Positions 49,902 through 62,010 are shown, counted from the first letter of the stretch. The stretch is 64,000 nt of DNA from Pampus argenteus (GCA_036937835.1 CM072869.1:8964001-9028000); one strand, 5' to 3'. Notes: a model not told the origin generated them from the letters alone. Translations and numbers: made by a program.

Positions 49902-50835
49902 TTAACTGCCTTCTTCAGCCATGGTGTGTTTATCAAAGAGGTACTCAGCCATGCCGCTCTGTGGCGCTCCCATGCGGCGTAGGTTTGAGATCCAGTCAGA
50001 GAGCTGTTTGATAGATTTAACCTGCTCATCCAGATAATGTGTCTCAATGAAGTCGCACATCTGTGGAAAAAAGAAAAGACATTTGAATCTTACTGAACTG
50101 TCATATCATGTCAAATGGCAGGTACTGCATGTTCCCTTAGTGCTGCTTACATGAGGATCGTTGTGTTCAGACGCCATTTTTTGCAGATCCAGCAGGGATT
50201 GGTTTACACTTTTCTCTAGCTGCAAGGCACACTCCAAGGCCTCCAGGCCGCTCCCCCACTCATCCCTCTCAGGTTTCTGAAACAGACACATTTAATAGAA
50301 TATCATTTATTATATAATATTGATTTTTGGCTCAGTTATTGTCACAAACACCCCCCTCACACACACACACACACACACAATTAATAACCAACACATAAAT
50401 TAACAATATATCATAAATTGCTACTTGCACTCCTTCTGCACTTTAAAAATATATCACTAGTATTGTTTCATACCCTGATGTCCTGCAGAAAAATCTTGCC
50501 TCCCCTCTTATTCTGTAGATTCATCAGCTTCTCTGCATGCTCACGCTCCTCTTTGGACTGCATACCAAAGAATTTCGCAAAATGTGGTAGGGATTTATCA
50601 TCCCTATCAAAATAGTATGCCTGAAACCAACAGAAGATGAAAGAAAACCCGCTAAAGACACTACAGCATTGAGCAGAAAAGATGCAAATTGAACTGCTTT
50701 TTTGAAAGTATTTCCTACCATAGAGAGATAAACATAAGAAGCATACAGCTCCAGGTTTATCTGTCTGTTGATGGCGGCCTCACAGTCCTGGTGGAAGTTT
50801 TGCCGGATTTGCGAACTTATTTCTGTAATAATCAT
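49902..50835 (-). CDS. fth1: Ferritin heavy chain (H-type, ferroxidase)
   Basis: Cytosolic iron-storage subunit of the 24-mer. Minus exons: 50822-50719, 50620-50474, 50276-50151, 50060-49902. The protein from SSQIRQNFHQDCEAAINRQ to HTMAEEGS is complete apart from the start. Ferroxidase-centre residues are kept: Glu and Tyr in NLELYASYVYLSM, Glu/His in EEREHAEKLM, Glu in ECALQLEK, Gln in YLDEQVKS. Departures from usual fish H chains: FFGMQSKEER in place of FFLHQSHEER, and an altered last few residues. The codon where the family has its initiator Met is ATA (50820-50818). The nearest in-frame ATG is at 50835 (MIITEISSQ), but an AG acceptor (TTATTACAG/AAATAAG) lies between them. The true start and 5' exon are therefore unresolved, and the 50835 boundary is a minimal-ORF choice. 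No frameshift or stop occurs in the body. Confidence 0.9.
50357..50379. repeat. (CA)n microsatellite
   Basis: About 23 bp of CA in a ferritin intron. Confidence 0.9.
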
Positions 50836-52132
50836 AATAATGAAGACATGAATGTGAGCAAATTTCCATGACAGCCTACTGTTGGCCAAATGTAAGGTAG
50901 TACATTGCTGGATATGAACATGATGAGCAAGAATAAAATGATAAATACCTTGCAGACAGCTGCTAATGAAAGACCTACACTTTGTATTGTAACCTGGTAC
51001 TTTAAAATCAGCTGATGCACTTTGTGTTGCATCATGTTGACACTGGCTGCTGATGATCCCCCGCAATTATCTCTACCAACATAAGCCTGCACCACTTAAA
51101 CTCTTAAACTCAACCAATGGACTTCTCAACATTGGCCACTTAATGCAAACATGCTTACAAGTGGAGTAACAAATGACTGTCGCCATCACTTACAGGATTA
51201 GTTCACCCAGTTAACAAAAACACAAAGGTTTGTCTCACTTACCCTTTATAATATCTACCCTTGCAGATAGTTTCAGGTGTATCTGACCAGGTTTTGAGAT
51301 AAAAACATCTTTGTGTAACCCACAGATGTAATTATCAGTGCCACCACTGTACTTAAAGAAATATTTACCTTGAAATTAACCTGATTTAGTACTAAAAAAG
51401 ACTGTAAAATTAATAAATATACTTACTATTTTTGCACAGAAGGCTTGTTAATTTTGTCCCCCATCACTTACATTGCATGTGCATTATTACCAGGAGGAAT
51501 GATTGTGTCAATGTTTGAAAAATGTAAGCTAACAATAAAGACGTGAAACATTGTGAACCCATCCTGAAAAAGGACACCACCGCATTCATATTGATTCAGT
51601 CCATCAGAGTGACCTTCATCCTACTATAATCTACTGAACAGTTTTAAAAACTGATCTAACGTTGTTTTTTAGGTCTTAGGTTACTGTCATAAAACTGAAA
51701 TAAATTCTATTAACTTCTGTTTTTGGTTTGCAGCTACTAATAAATAGTTTACATGTTACAGAGTCGTGACTGAAAAGACGTTACAGCACTGTCTCAAAGC
51801 AGCACCACACTGTTGTTAAATGTCTTTAATATACAAACAAAGATTGTTTACTTGCTCATGCAAAGTCATGTTTATCCCTAAACCCCAAACACTTTACTCT
51901 GCTCCGTCTAACCATAACCATAACCTAACATAAGTCCTGAGGTATCACAATAATAACAGGGTAACATTATTAGAGGGGGAACAGATTTCGACACAACACC
52001 GGTAACAAGTTATTAGCTACTTAGCTAACGTTACACCATCCGTCCATCTCAGCGATAGAGACAACGCTTATAACACGACATATAACATCTTACAAGGTAG
52101 CTAAGTGGGAATCAAATTATCTGTAGACGTAC
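50836..52132 (-). other. fth1: Probable ferritin intron 1
   Basis: Lies between the first recognised ferritin coding exon and a probable 5' untranslated exon at 52133. Several CAGTG sequences on the minus strand (near 51057, 51350, 51790, 51815) were checked as iron-responsive element loops, and none has the flanking five-pair stem. No other feature seen. Confidence 0.4.
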
Positions 52133-52278
52133 CTGCTTTGTCGGTTTGGGATTTTTGCACCAAAGACTCTTTATGAAGCGATGCGATAATCACCCAGCGA
52201 CTGTCTAACGTTACCTGCCGTTAACGGCAGACACAGGTCGCGCGCGTAGGTAGCGTGGCTTGACGTGGAGATTTAAAG
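52133..52278 (-). promoter_or_regulatory. fth1: Probable ferritin first exon and promoter
   Basis: On the minus strand GACAAAGCAG is followed by donor GTACGT (exon edge 52133). A TATA-like TTTAAAT lies at about 52271, which puts the cap site near 52240. A perfect 16-bp palindrome CTGCCGTTAACGGCAG sits at 52215-52230. There is no ATG in this exon and no CAGTGN hexaloop hairpin, so the canonical iron-responsive element of H-ferritin leaders was not found. Confidence 0.4.
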
Positions 52279-52984
52279 GATCCGGACGGATATGAAGTTA
52301 AGTTATTAAAAAAGACAAGACCACACAAATCTAAATTCATACCGTAGTAAGCGTGCTTGTTACCAGTCGACATTTATGTGTCATGTGCAGTAAACTTTAA
52401 CAATGTGTTGTATTTTAAAAACTTGTTATATTAAAAGCAACCAAAGCTGTCAAATAAATGTAGCGGAGTAGAAAGTATATTAGTGGAGTGGAAGTTAAAA
52501 AGTAGCATTAAATGGAAAAACATACTCGAGTACCTCAAAATTGTATTCAGCATTACTTGAGTCAATATATTTAGTTACTGTCCACCGCTGTTATCAATAA
52601 CACCTGTGCTTTTCCTACTATGGCAGCTTGAAATCGCCCTCAGGTGTTGTCAAATCCAATCAAAAGCTGAAACCTTCACAATTTTTTGGGCAATCAACCA
52701 TTTTAATGCATTGAAATTGATTCCAAACGTGGGACTTCTAGCATTTACAGTCTTTACACACATTATACATTAGTTAGTCTTCAAAACTTTTAAACATTGA
52801 AAACCCACCGAGTTAGATATACACCCATTCCCCCTGAAGCATACAAGCATAAAAGTAAAACATCAACTTCATCACTTACATCCATGATTTTTACATACTA
52901 GTAAAAACATTCCTAAACTCTTATACTGAAAAAGTAATATGGAGGACATCTTGAGAGAACCCTGACCAGAGGGATTACTGTGTG

Positions 52985-53312
52985 ATTTGGAAAATAAAAA
53001 TAATGCTCTCCAACTGGTTAAAACTGCAGAGAGAATTGTTGGCTCTCATCTCCCCTCTGTCGTCTGACCGCTGCAGGAACAAAGCACGGGCCCATCTCCC
53101 AGGATACTCTCTGTTCAGGTGGAGGAACACAAGCTACAACCTGAGATGCCATAGACCAGAGTATCAAGCACACACCGAAACAGATTCAGCAGCAGCTTCT
53201 TCCCAGCAGCAGTCAGATCGGTTGCTAAGCACATTGAGGCTGAAGTGAACCGCACAATAATTCCTATGTGCGTGTACCCTGTGCAAATAGCAATAAAGTC
53301 TCTTGAATCATG
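52985..53312 (+). mobile_element. 3' end of a CR1/Rex-type LINE
   Basis: Two frames carry the usual end of a fish non-LTR reverse transcriptase: RIVGSHLPSV, then RNRFSSSFFPAAVRSVAK, then the common tail with CCTGTGCAAAT and AATAAAG at about 53291. Stops and a frameshift break it. It lies between the ferritin and incenp genes, opposite to their strand. Confidence 0.65.
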
Positions 53313-53326
53313 AAAAACACTTTAAC

Positions 53327-53332
53327 TTTATT
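53327..53332 (-). terminator. incenp: Poly(A) signal of incenp
   Basis: Minus-strand AATAAA 69 bp past the incenp stop codon, directly beside the LINE tail at 52985-53312. Confidence 0.65.
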
Positions 53333-53400
53333 TGGGAAGAGTTTAAAACAAAAACAAAAACAACTTTATACAGCACCACATGTATCAGTGTACACAGATA

Positions 53401-56400
53401 TTACATGTTCTTAACTGGAGGAGAGTGCCACACAGCAGAACTGGTGCGTTTAAAATAACGTGGCTTGCTCTTGTAAAAGATGTTTTCCAGTTTTGGTGCC
53501 TCAATTGTTCCGAAGAATGAGTCAAAGTCAGGAGGGTTGAAGTACTGCTTCATAATTATCTGCTGCAGATTGTGGCCTGGAAGGAAGGAAACATTTCAAA
53601 TACAATTAATTTAAGACTACATAGCAAGAAACTAAAGTCACACTGAAATACTGGGCCAAATCCCAGATAGCTCTGCTATGAACAGGCATGTTACATTTAA
53701 GATAATACCCTGTTTGCTAAGCCTTCCAGTGAGGAAATATTACGCAGGGAATGCAACAGTCCTGAATGATAGTTAATCTGTAACCTCATAAAAACTACTG
53801 GAGGTATCTGAACATGCTAACAACTACAGCCAACGTTAGATCAGATAAACACACTGGTTTAATCCAGTCATTACACATTATTTGTGAATTTGGAAAATAC
53901 ACCACACACACTCTTGATACCAAATCTCTCTTATTACAGCTTCAGCATGTGGAAAAATCTAAAGTTGGACAGACCTGCTCTACAACGTTATGGTTGCAAA
54001 ACTGATTGAACATTTGCTGTTCAGGCAAGGGGTTTAGCAAACAGTCACTTGGATTCATCAGCAACACTGCAGAAGTTCATGTAACATCAAACAAAATTAC
54101 AATTCTACTTATTCATGCATACCTTCTGCCCAAGATGGAATAGGTTTCCTTGGAGCAGACTCATCGTCAGTAGAGTCGTCACTGTTCTGATCCATCCCGT
54201 AATCTTCTGCACAAACCTTCGACATGGGTTTGTTTCCGCCCTTTGGAGTGATGGAGTACGACTGTGGTGATTTCTGCAGAGGAAGATAAAACACATTTTA
54301 TGAGACTTTAGATATAAGATACATGTGTTAAGATTAAAATCAATGTAATTTATGTACCAAAATGCATTAATTTGAATTTACCTCAATATCCACAGTCACA
54401 TTGAGGCCACCACCTTTTCCTACAGGCGTAGTCATTACAGAACGCTGCAAAGATCAAGAAGAAACAGTGAATATGTCTTTCACCATTGTTTAACAAATCA
54501 GCAGAGATAAAAAGATCACTGACTAACTAAACTACAAAAAAGGTTACCTCAATATCCACAGTCACATTCAGACCAGCAGCAGTCTTCTATACGGATGAAA
54601 GCAGAAAAAAAAGAGTGAAGAAAGTTTAGTTTTTATATCATTAGTAAGATGTCCTAAAAATCACTGATTAAGTGACTGAAAAGCTATTGTCCATAGCTAC
54701 CACTGCACAGATTTCTGAAAACACAAGCAAGAAAATATCTAAAAAATAAAAATAAAAATTCTGTTCTATCAGGGTGCCTGTCTGTATCCCTTGGACTACT
54801 ACATATCTAATATACTATACTACATATATACTATATGAACCATTTACATCTGTCTAAAAATCTACTATATGTGGTTTAAAAGTTTCACGCAAATTACTAC
54901 AGAGTTTATGGATAATAAAACTAAAAACTATACGCATCATTTAATGAAGTAACAAAAACTGTTCGGTGAACCTCCCCTTAAAATTGAGACTCATAAACCT
55001 TCAAGTTAATTTTTTTTTTTTTTACCAATGTTTAACTGTGCAAGTGTATCCAAGCTTGGAAGTGTTGTTTTTCCCCTGGCAGCTTACCTGTGTAGACTGT
55101 TTAGCAGCAGCTTCTCTCTCTTTAGCAGCTCTCTCCTCAGCAGCTAACCTCTGCTGCTCCTCCTAGTGGAACAAAAAGCACATGAACAACCATTGATCAA
55201 CGATACCTCTGGTAAAGTTGTTTTTTTACACCCCTCTTTTCTAACTTTTTTGTACTTTCTACTGCCGGAAGTTTATTTGATGTCCTTCGGCTGACTACAT
55301 CAATGAAGGTAAATATGTGATCTATACTTGCTACATATAGTCCTGTGATTACTTGTCACCACTAGAATTCATTACAACTGACATAAATTAAAGTTATCAG
55401 GGCTTAAAGCAAGAACATATATGTGAGCCTGAAAAACTGTTCAGGAGGAAATGTGTACAATGTGTTGAATTAAGTATTATATGACTTTAAAACTGCACTG
55501 TTGCTGAAATCAGGCATGATACCTAAAGGTACTCAGACACACAGTTTTTGGGTGCATTATGATTTTAAATACATGCCACATCTTTTCTTTTCTTTTAGAC
55601 TTCTAAAACAATCACCATTCAGATACATGGTAAAGATTTTAAATTTTTTTTTACCAGTTTTCTTTTTTCCTCAAGTGCCTTTCTTTTCTCCTCCAGTTCT
55701 CTCCTCTCTTTCTCTCTTGCTGCTCTCTCCAGTTCCCGTTGCAGAGCAAGAGCTTTTTCTCTTTCCACTCGTTCCCTGAAAAAAATAAAATAAGAGACCA
55801 AGTTAGTAAAACAAACTCTGAACTGTACATCTTTGTCTTATGGCCTCCAGCAATGTTAAAACTATGTAGGTTAGCTGCTAAAGACAACTGACCTTTCAGC
55901 AGCAGCTTGTCGCTCTCTTTCAAGCTCTCTCTCGCGCTCCTGCTCTCTTTTCAGCTCCAGGGCTCTCCGAGCTTCAGCCAGCTTACGAGCTCGTTCCTCC
56001 TCCTCTTCGGCCTTCTTCTTAGCCAGTAACTCCTGCTGCTGTTTCTCTTCCTCCTTAAGTTAAAGAGAAAAAAAGAAAACATGAGAAGCTTGATCACAAT
56101 GTGTAATAGCAAACAATTAACATGTAGTCGGTCATGTTATTTACAGCAGTGTAATGATACACATAACAAGTGTGCACCAAAGCACATCTACAGAAATAAA
56201 TTGTCTCACTGCTTGTTGAATCTTCTTCTTTCTAGCATCATCTTCCAACTTCCGTTTCTGCTCAAGCTCATCCTGGCGTTTTAAGGCCACCTTCTTCTTG
56301 GCCTTCTCCTCTGCATGACGCTGCATTAACAAAGCACAAGATCAATGATCATTAGACAAAAGGCTTTTGTTTTCAAAAGATTATTCTTTTGCCACTTTTC

Positions 56401-59400
56401 CTTTATAACAGTAGAGACATATACAGGAAACAAGAGGAAGGGACAGTCAAGTACAATTAGTTTTGAGGTGAACATACATTAAATTAGTTGGGTACCTTAT
56501 CATTTTTCTCATCAATCTGAGCCATTTTTTGCTCAATCTTCTTTTTCTTTTCTTCTTCTCGCTGCTCTTCTTTCACTTTGGCTTCATACACTCTTCTTAG
56601 CCTCTCATCCCTCTTCCTAAAACACAATTTTTAATAGTTATATTTTGAACACTTGATGAATAAATCACTCATATGTCCAATCAGACAGAGTTTTAACCTT
56701 TTCAGTTCCTCCTGCTTCTTTTTCTTGTCCTCCTCCATTTTCTTCATCCTTTCCTCCTCTTGCTCCTGCTTCTTTTTAAGTGCTTCCAGTTTGAGACGCT
56801 CTTTTGTCTACAAAAAAAAGGAAAGGAGAAAATAATTTGAACTGAGATTAAGAAACTCATGCCACACAAAACGGCAAATGCGAACTTGAAATTGGTGGAA
56901 AATGTCACAAATTAGAAGTGGCAGGTGGGGTGCATTAGTGTGGAAACAGATCACCTCCTTAAGTAAAACACCGGATCGTAGGAGTTGGCAGATGAAGCAC
57001 AAATCCACGATAGACTGTGGTCTTAGAAGTTTAATCAAGTTTGTGTTCACACCAATGAACTAAAGGGGGATCTCGCAGCATTGTAACCTGTGATTATTGG
57101 TCTCTGAAGTTCTGTGTGAATAACTTCAACAGAGCAGGTATAGAGGAAGATATACAAGTCCAGACTTTAAAACATGGAAAGGTAAAATATAAAATGACAT
57201 CCACCTTTTACTGATGATTGATAATTTAAATAAATCTCCTATCACTCTAAACAAGCTACAGCTTCCAATATTTGGCTACTGACATGAATATAGTGGCAAG
57301 CAGTCACAACCAGCTGAGATAATCACCAAGTGCACCACAAATGTGTCCAATTAGCAATAAGAGTGGCTAAATAAATAGCATACAATTACAAAAACAAGTT
57401 ACTCCTTAAACACCATCTATAGATCCAAATATATGGGCAATGACACAACATTTCTCACTCAGTACACCTTAATCCACTGACACACCCACAGTTCTTGTTA
57501 GAGCTGTGGGGAAATGCATAAATTAAACTCTGCGAGATCATAATAATGTGATCTCTGGCTAAAATGGATTTTGGCTTCAATTTCTATTTCAAAACAAATG
57601 ATATTTGATGAGTGAAGTTAGCAAAGCTACTTTCTGTGGTTATATGGTTGTTAGATAAAAACACAGCCAGGAACGAGTATTAGTAAACCAGGAGATCAGA
57701 GATGTCGTCAACTAACAAGTGTAGTTGGGGGTGAAATGTGTGCTATAAAGCCCCTTTCACACTTGGATCCTGCATAGCAATGGAGCTCAATCATTGGATC
57801 CAAAGTTTTTATTCACTGTTCAAGTGAACATTGATGGTTTAACATGTGGGAAAGGGGCTTATCTAAAAGGTATGTGGTAAATAAGGAGACACTGAATCAA
57901 GCTGCACAATCAGATATTAGAAACCACAATATGCCCACAAACATACAGTGCTCCAACATTACACTTACCACTAAACCAATGCTCAACTAGGGAAGGGAGA
58001 AAAAACAACAACATCCAAATAAGAGGACCATAAGATTTGACTTAACACAAAATGTAAGCTAGGTACTCAAGGATTTGAATGGATATCTGTGACTGCAAAA
58101 AATAGAGCTAGCTTTGAAAAGTTACAAGGTTACAACAATGGTGTTGCTTTGCAATGAGTTAACTGTACAACTCACCTTAGGATCAGACTTCATAGGTGTG
58201 GTGTGCTTTATGAAGGACTTGACAACAGCAGTACGGCCGAGGGTATTTGGAGTCATCATGAGCATCTGATTCTTTTGCACAGTGTGAAGAAAAGTTCTCA
58301 TATTGGGTTTGATTACCTATTAATTAAAGAAAAGAAGTTAAAACATTACTATTTGATTAAGAAATCATTCCTTTCATTTTAAAACATTTCACACAGCTTT
58401 ATGTATGCATCTTACATGGCTTTTCTTGGGAGGAGACAACTTCTTTGTGGGACTTTCCTCTACACTATCTGGTGCTTTGCGTTTGGTGCTCTCACGTGAC
58501 CTACAGACACAGAAGAATTTATAGACAACACACAACTTTGTCAAATCAAATTGAAGCGTTCAAAGGAGGAGAATCCAGAGCATCCCAGAGTGTCCCCCAT
58601 GGTAGACATCTAAAAGTACACACTCACCTCCGACTTGACTGGGAGTTATGTTGCTTCTCAACTGAAACATAAATAGCAAACATGTATTTAGCAAATGAAA
58701 GTTGCATTTGGTGCAAACCTCAAATGGGGTTTATATTCAACAAGAACTTTCATCTAAAGTCTAATTAAACAAGAACCAACTGATAAAATGAAGGGTGCTC
58801 ATACCTGGTCTCCTGTCAGGAGTGCTAAACAATCCCGGGGGAGCCAGTTTGGGAGAGTTTGCAGCCACAGAACGAGTAACACGTCCCATCGCTGGAAGTA
58901 CTTTCTGGTTAATCTAAAAGTTTGATACAAATAATGTAAAAACAATAATAATAAGAAAGAACTGATTAATGACCATACGATACATTAAATTCTAAAGTTT
59001 GACACTTCTGTGGACAAAAACATATTCATACCTCTGGACTTCCCTTAGATTCTTCAGTTGCCCCATTAACCTCTGTGTCTGCAGTCACAGCTTTTGATAT
59101 TCTATAGGAGGGAATACAACAAGCCCAGTATTTAAAATTAATGAAGAACATTAACTGAACAGCTCTGCGTAACAACCTCTGAATAAGCTTAGATATACTT
59201 CACACAACAGTCTCTTCTCTTTCCCATAAAGACAATATATTCTATGCAAAGAAAACATTTTAGTTATTACTCACGCTTCTCCATCCTCCCCAGCAGAGTC
59301 AATGCAAGAGTCATCTACAATCAGACAAATAGCCATATATCAAAGAATGAGAATCAGCATGTAAGAATTTGAAAATATTTTGTATTTTAGATCATGATAA

Positions 59401-60500
59401 ACAAAATATGACCCATTTCTCACCACCAACATTGCTGCTACATGCAGAGTTGCCCATGCGAGCCACCTGCCTCTTAAGCATGGAACGGCGTGAAGCGCGG
59501 CGAACAGCCTCCTGCGTCATACTGTGCCGCAAACCCGCCAGGGAGTAACGTATCTTGAGAGAGCATCGCACAGAGCTCCGCCGCGAGCTTTGAGCTGTGC
59601 CAGCTATGGCAATTTTAGCAGCTGTGCGGCCAGGAGAGTGCTCTGGCTTGTTAGCGAGCTCAGCAGACAAGCGGTCTGTTGAGGAGATGCTGACAACAAC
59701 CTCAGGTGAGGGTATCTTAGATGGAGACTGGGCAGTGCTCAATGCGTCATCTTCTACCAGCTCTGGCTTCTTGTTCTGCACTTCTTCAGTTTTACAGCTG
59801 TCATGGGGTGACTGGCTCACATCCTCTGTCACCTCAGCCTGTGCTTGTTTGTTTTTGCGGGTGGTGCGTTTTGGCTGTGTGGTACTGCCTTCAGAGGTGG
59901 AAGCCTCTGGAATGGTTTCTTCTTCAGTGATTAGGTTCAGTGACTTGACAGAGGAGCCACGAAGATTACTGCGCTTTCCCTTTGAAAATCTGGACAGTAA
60001 AGGGACAGTGTTTTTTTTTTTTTAGAATAATCAAAGCATAAATGTTTAAATCAGTTTGGATTTAAAGAAGTTTGACAAAGAAACTAGTGATGAAAGCAAC
60101 AAACCTTCGCCTAGCTTGATTTTCTTCCTGACGCCCCAAAGACACGCGCTTTCTGCGGCTATTCTTTTTCTGTGATGGTGTTTTTGGCATTAATTCAGGC
60201 TCAGCATTGAAATCTCTGAAATTAAAAATAAAAACATCATTAGTAAAACACTTTAGACAATTCAAGAGATGAACACCACAACATATTTCTGAAGATAGAA
60301 ACCTGTGAAAGAAACAACAGACCTCAAATTGTATGCAGTGTTTTAAAGACATCACATTACCTTGAGAACATGCGGTTGGCCTCTTGTTGGATCTCCTCAA
60401 GCCAAACCATGTGGACATTATCAATGTCACTGATGAATTCTTGTGCTTTGCCATCGAACATTTGCATGAGGGACTGTACAGATGACAGTACGGAGTTCAT
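53401..60500 (-). CDS. incenp: Inner centromere protein, chromosomal passenger scaffold
   Basis: Scaffold of the chromosomal passenger complex; it binds survivin/borealin through the N-terminus and activates Aurora B through the IN-box. Minus exons: 60500-60361, 60215-60105, 59989-59424, 59315-59276, 59101-59032, 58913-58805, 58661-58628, 58500-58416, 58316-58176, 56807-56698, 56616-56496, 56320-56210, 56053-55893, 55775-55655, 55162-55088, 54586-54548, 54444-54382, 54273-54123, 53576-53401; 807 aa, all phases agree. The CEN box contains DNVHMVWLEEIQQEANRMF. The middle is basic with SP/TP sites, then a long Lys/Glu/Arg single-helix region (56807-55088). The IN-box has YGMDQNSDDSTDDE, PRKPIPSWAEG and the Aurora B-phosphorylated TSS in KRTSSAVWHSPP. 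Shorter than human (918 aa), mainly in the helix. The stop follows soon after the TSS motif. Two adjacent small exons (54548, 54382) share the sequence GLNVTVDIE. Confidence 0.96.
57748..57860. mobile_element. MITE-like element with inverted termini
   Basis: Left end AAGCCCCTTTCACAC and right end GTGGGAAAGGGGCTT are near-perfect inverted repeats enclosing about 83 bp with no coding capacity. Flanking bases do not show a clear target-site duplication. It lies in an incenp intron. Size and termini suggest a non-autonomous DNA transposon; the family is unknown. Confidence 0.5.
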
Positions 60501-60509
60501 GGTGACCGC

Positions 60510-61674
60510 CTGAAGGAAAAATTGCTCTATTAAATTAGGACAAGCTGGGACGGGTTTGAGAAAGAATAAAAAAAAATAAAAAAGGTCAAAGTGGTTGATT
60601 CTCCGTTTGCAAAATGCCTTTATGTGCATTTTGACAACGTGGATACATGTTTTTCCTTTTTCTTTTAGTGTGACTACTTCTGTCAAATCCAATGAACAAA
60701 AGCCACTCAGGTTTGATAATACAGTGGGCAGAGTTTACCACAGCATACACAAAACCATGACTACTGATGCCACTGTTGTCCTAAATAATTTTTAAAACTG
60801 TTTTTTCTACTCAAATTTCTGTCTCCTTGGGTTAGAAATTTCAGTTCATCTGAATTATCTGACTCATCCCTAATCTTGACATAAAAGACAAGACTGACTG
60901 TTTCATATAACTATAACATAACTATAAATATCTGAATACTAATACCTGTAGCATTTAGTTTCTCTCACGAGGCCACGCCCCTTAAAGTAAGCATACACTG
61001 CTTTTTAAATATGCTGACATGGATGTAGCTAGCAGAGTTTGAGTGCGTAAACACCATGTTTACCATTGATGTTTTTAAATAGATGAAACTTCAATCGAGC
61101 AATAAATGTAGACTGTATATATTTTATATTAATATTTTATTTCTTATTTCTACATTACCTAGTTGTATGTATATGTAGAATTATGTATATACACACACAG
61201 TTTTGTTATTCACAAACAGATGATAGATAAAGAGGAGCTGTCTGCAAAACAAGCTCAACATTTTTGGTTGTCATGTTCTGCAGTTTTCCTGTCTTTGTTT
61301 GAGAGGTTGGCGCATGCGCTATGTCTTCCTTTTACGCGGATGCTATTTAATAACAATGAGGTCAACTCTATCTTATACTAATATAATATATATTCAGATG
61401 TCAGTTACGTTACGGTTACTACATCATGTAACGTTAACAACAACAGTTAGTCTGAAACAAGACGTTTTATAATGTGAAGCCAACTTAACGTTAGCTAACG
61501 TTTCCCAGGTAATAAGTCCAAATTTTATCAACAAGCAAGTAAACACCAAAAAGTTGATGTGACGAGGTCTTGGGAAACATAATAAGTTTATTTATCACAT
61601 TTAGCTGTACCAGAGTTGACGATAACGCTTTTTATCTCCAGATAACGTTAACCTAGCAGACGCTAATACTTTAC
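60510..61674 (-). other. incenp: incenp first intron
   Basis: AT-rich stretch between the untranslated first exon and the ATG-bearing exon. It includes a perfect 16-bp palindrome AACGTTAGCTAACGTT at 61487-61502. No coding structure seen. Confidence 0.5.
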
Positions 61675-62010
61675 CTTTGATATCCGAGTCTCTAAAAATG
61701 TATTCCAATGCTCGCCGCTCCGTTAATCCGTTAAAAATCCAACTCTATCGCATACTGGCGCGAAAGATAAAGATGCTAAAATTAAAAAGTCTCCACTTTC
61801 ATGTTGTGTAAACTCCAAAGTAACACGGCCGTCCCGGACAGCAGCAGAAACTCAATCTTTTCCACTAACCCGCTGAAACCGTTTAACTCGTTTAAAACTT
61901 CGCCGACCAATCCCGAAGCGAGAAGCAGTGACGTTTGCAAAGTGGTATTCGATTTGTGGAAAGTGATTTCCCGAAAGGGAGGAGCCTGTCGTTGAACACA
62001 ATAGCGTCCA
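61675..62010 (-). promoter_or_regulatory. incenp: incenp first exon and promoter
   Basis: A donor (AAAG/GTAAAG, minus) bounds a non-coding exon at 61675. Upstream, the minus strand has TTTCGCGC (61758-61765), an exact E2F consensus, and CCAAT-box cores occur on the plus strand at about 61906 and 62005. E2F plus CCAAT without TATA is the usual make-up of mitotic gene promoters and fits incenp. Function is inferred. Confidence 0.5.

Noticed and set aside
51040..51830. CAGTG loops as ferritin iron-responsive elements
   Set aside because: None has a complementary five-base upper stem or the bulged C.
59597..60025. 142-codon plus-strand open frame
   Set aside because: Antisense to the large incenp exon, which is confirmed by phase on both sides.
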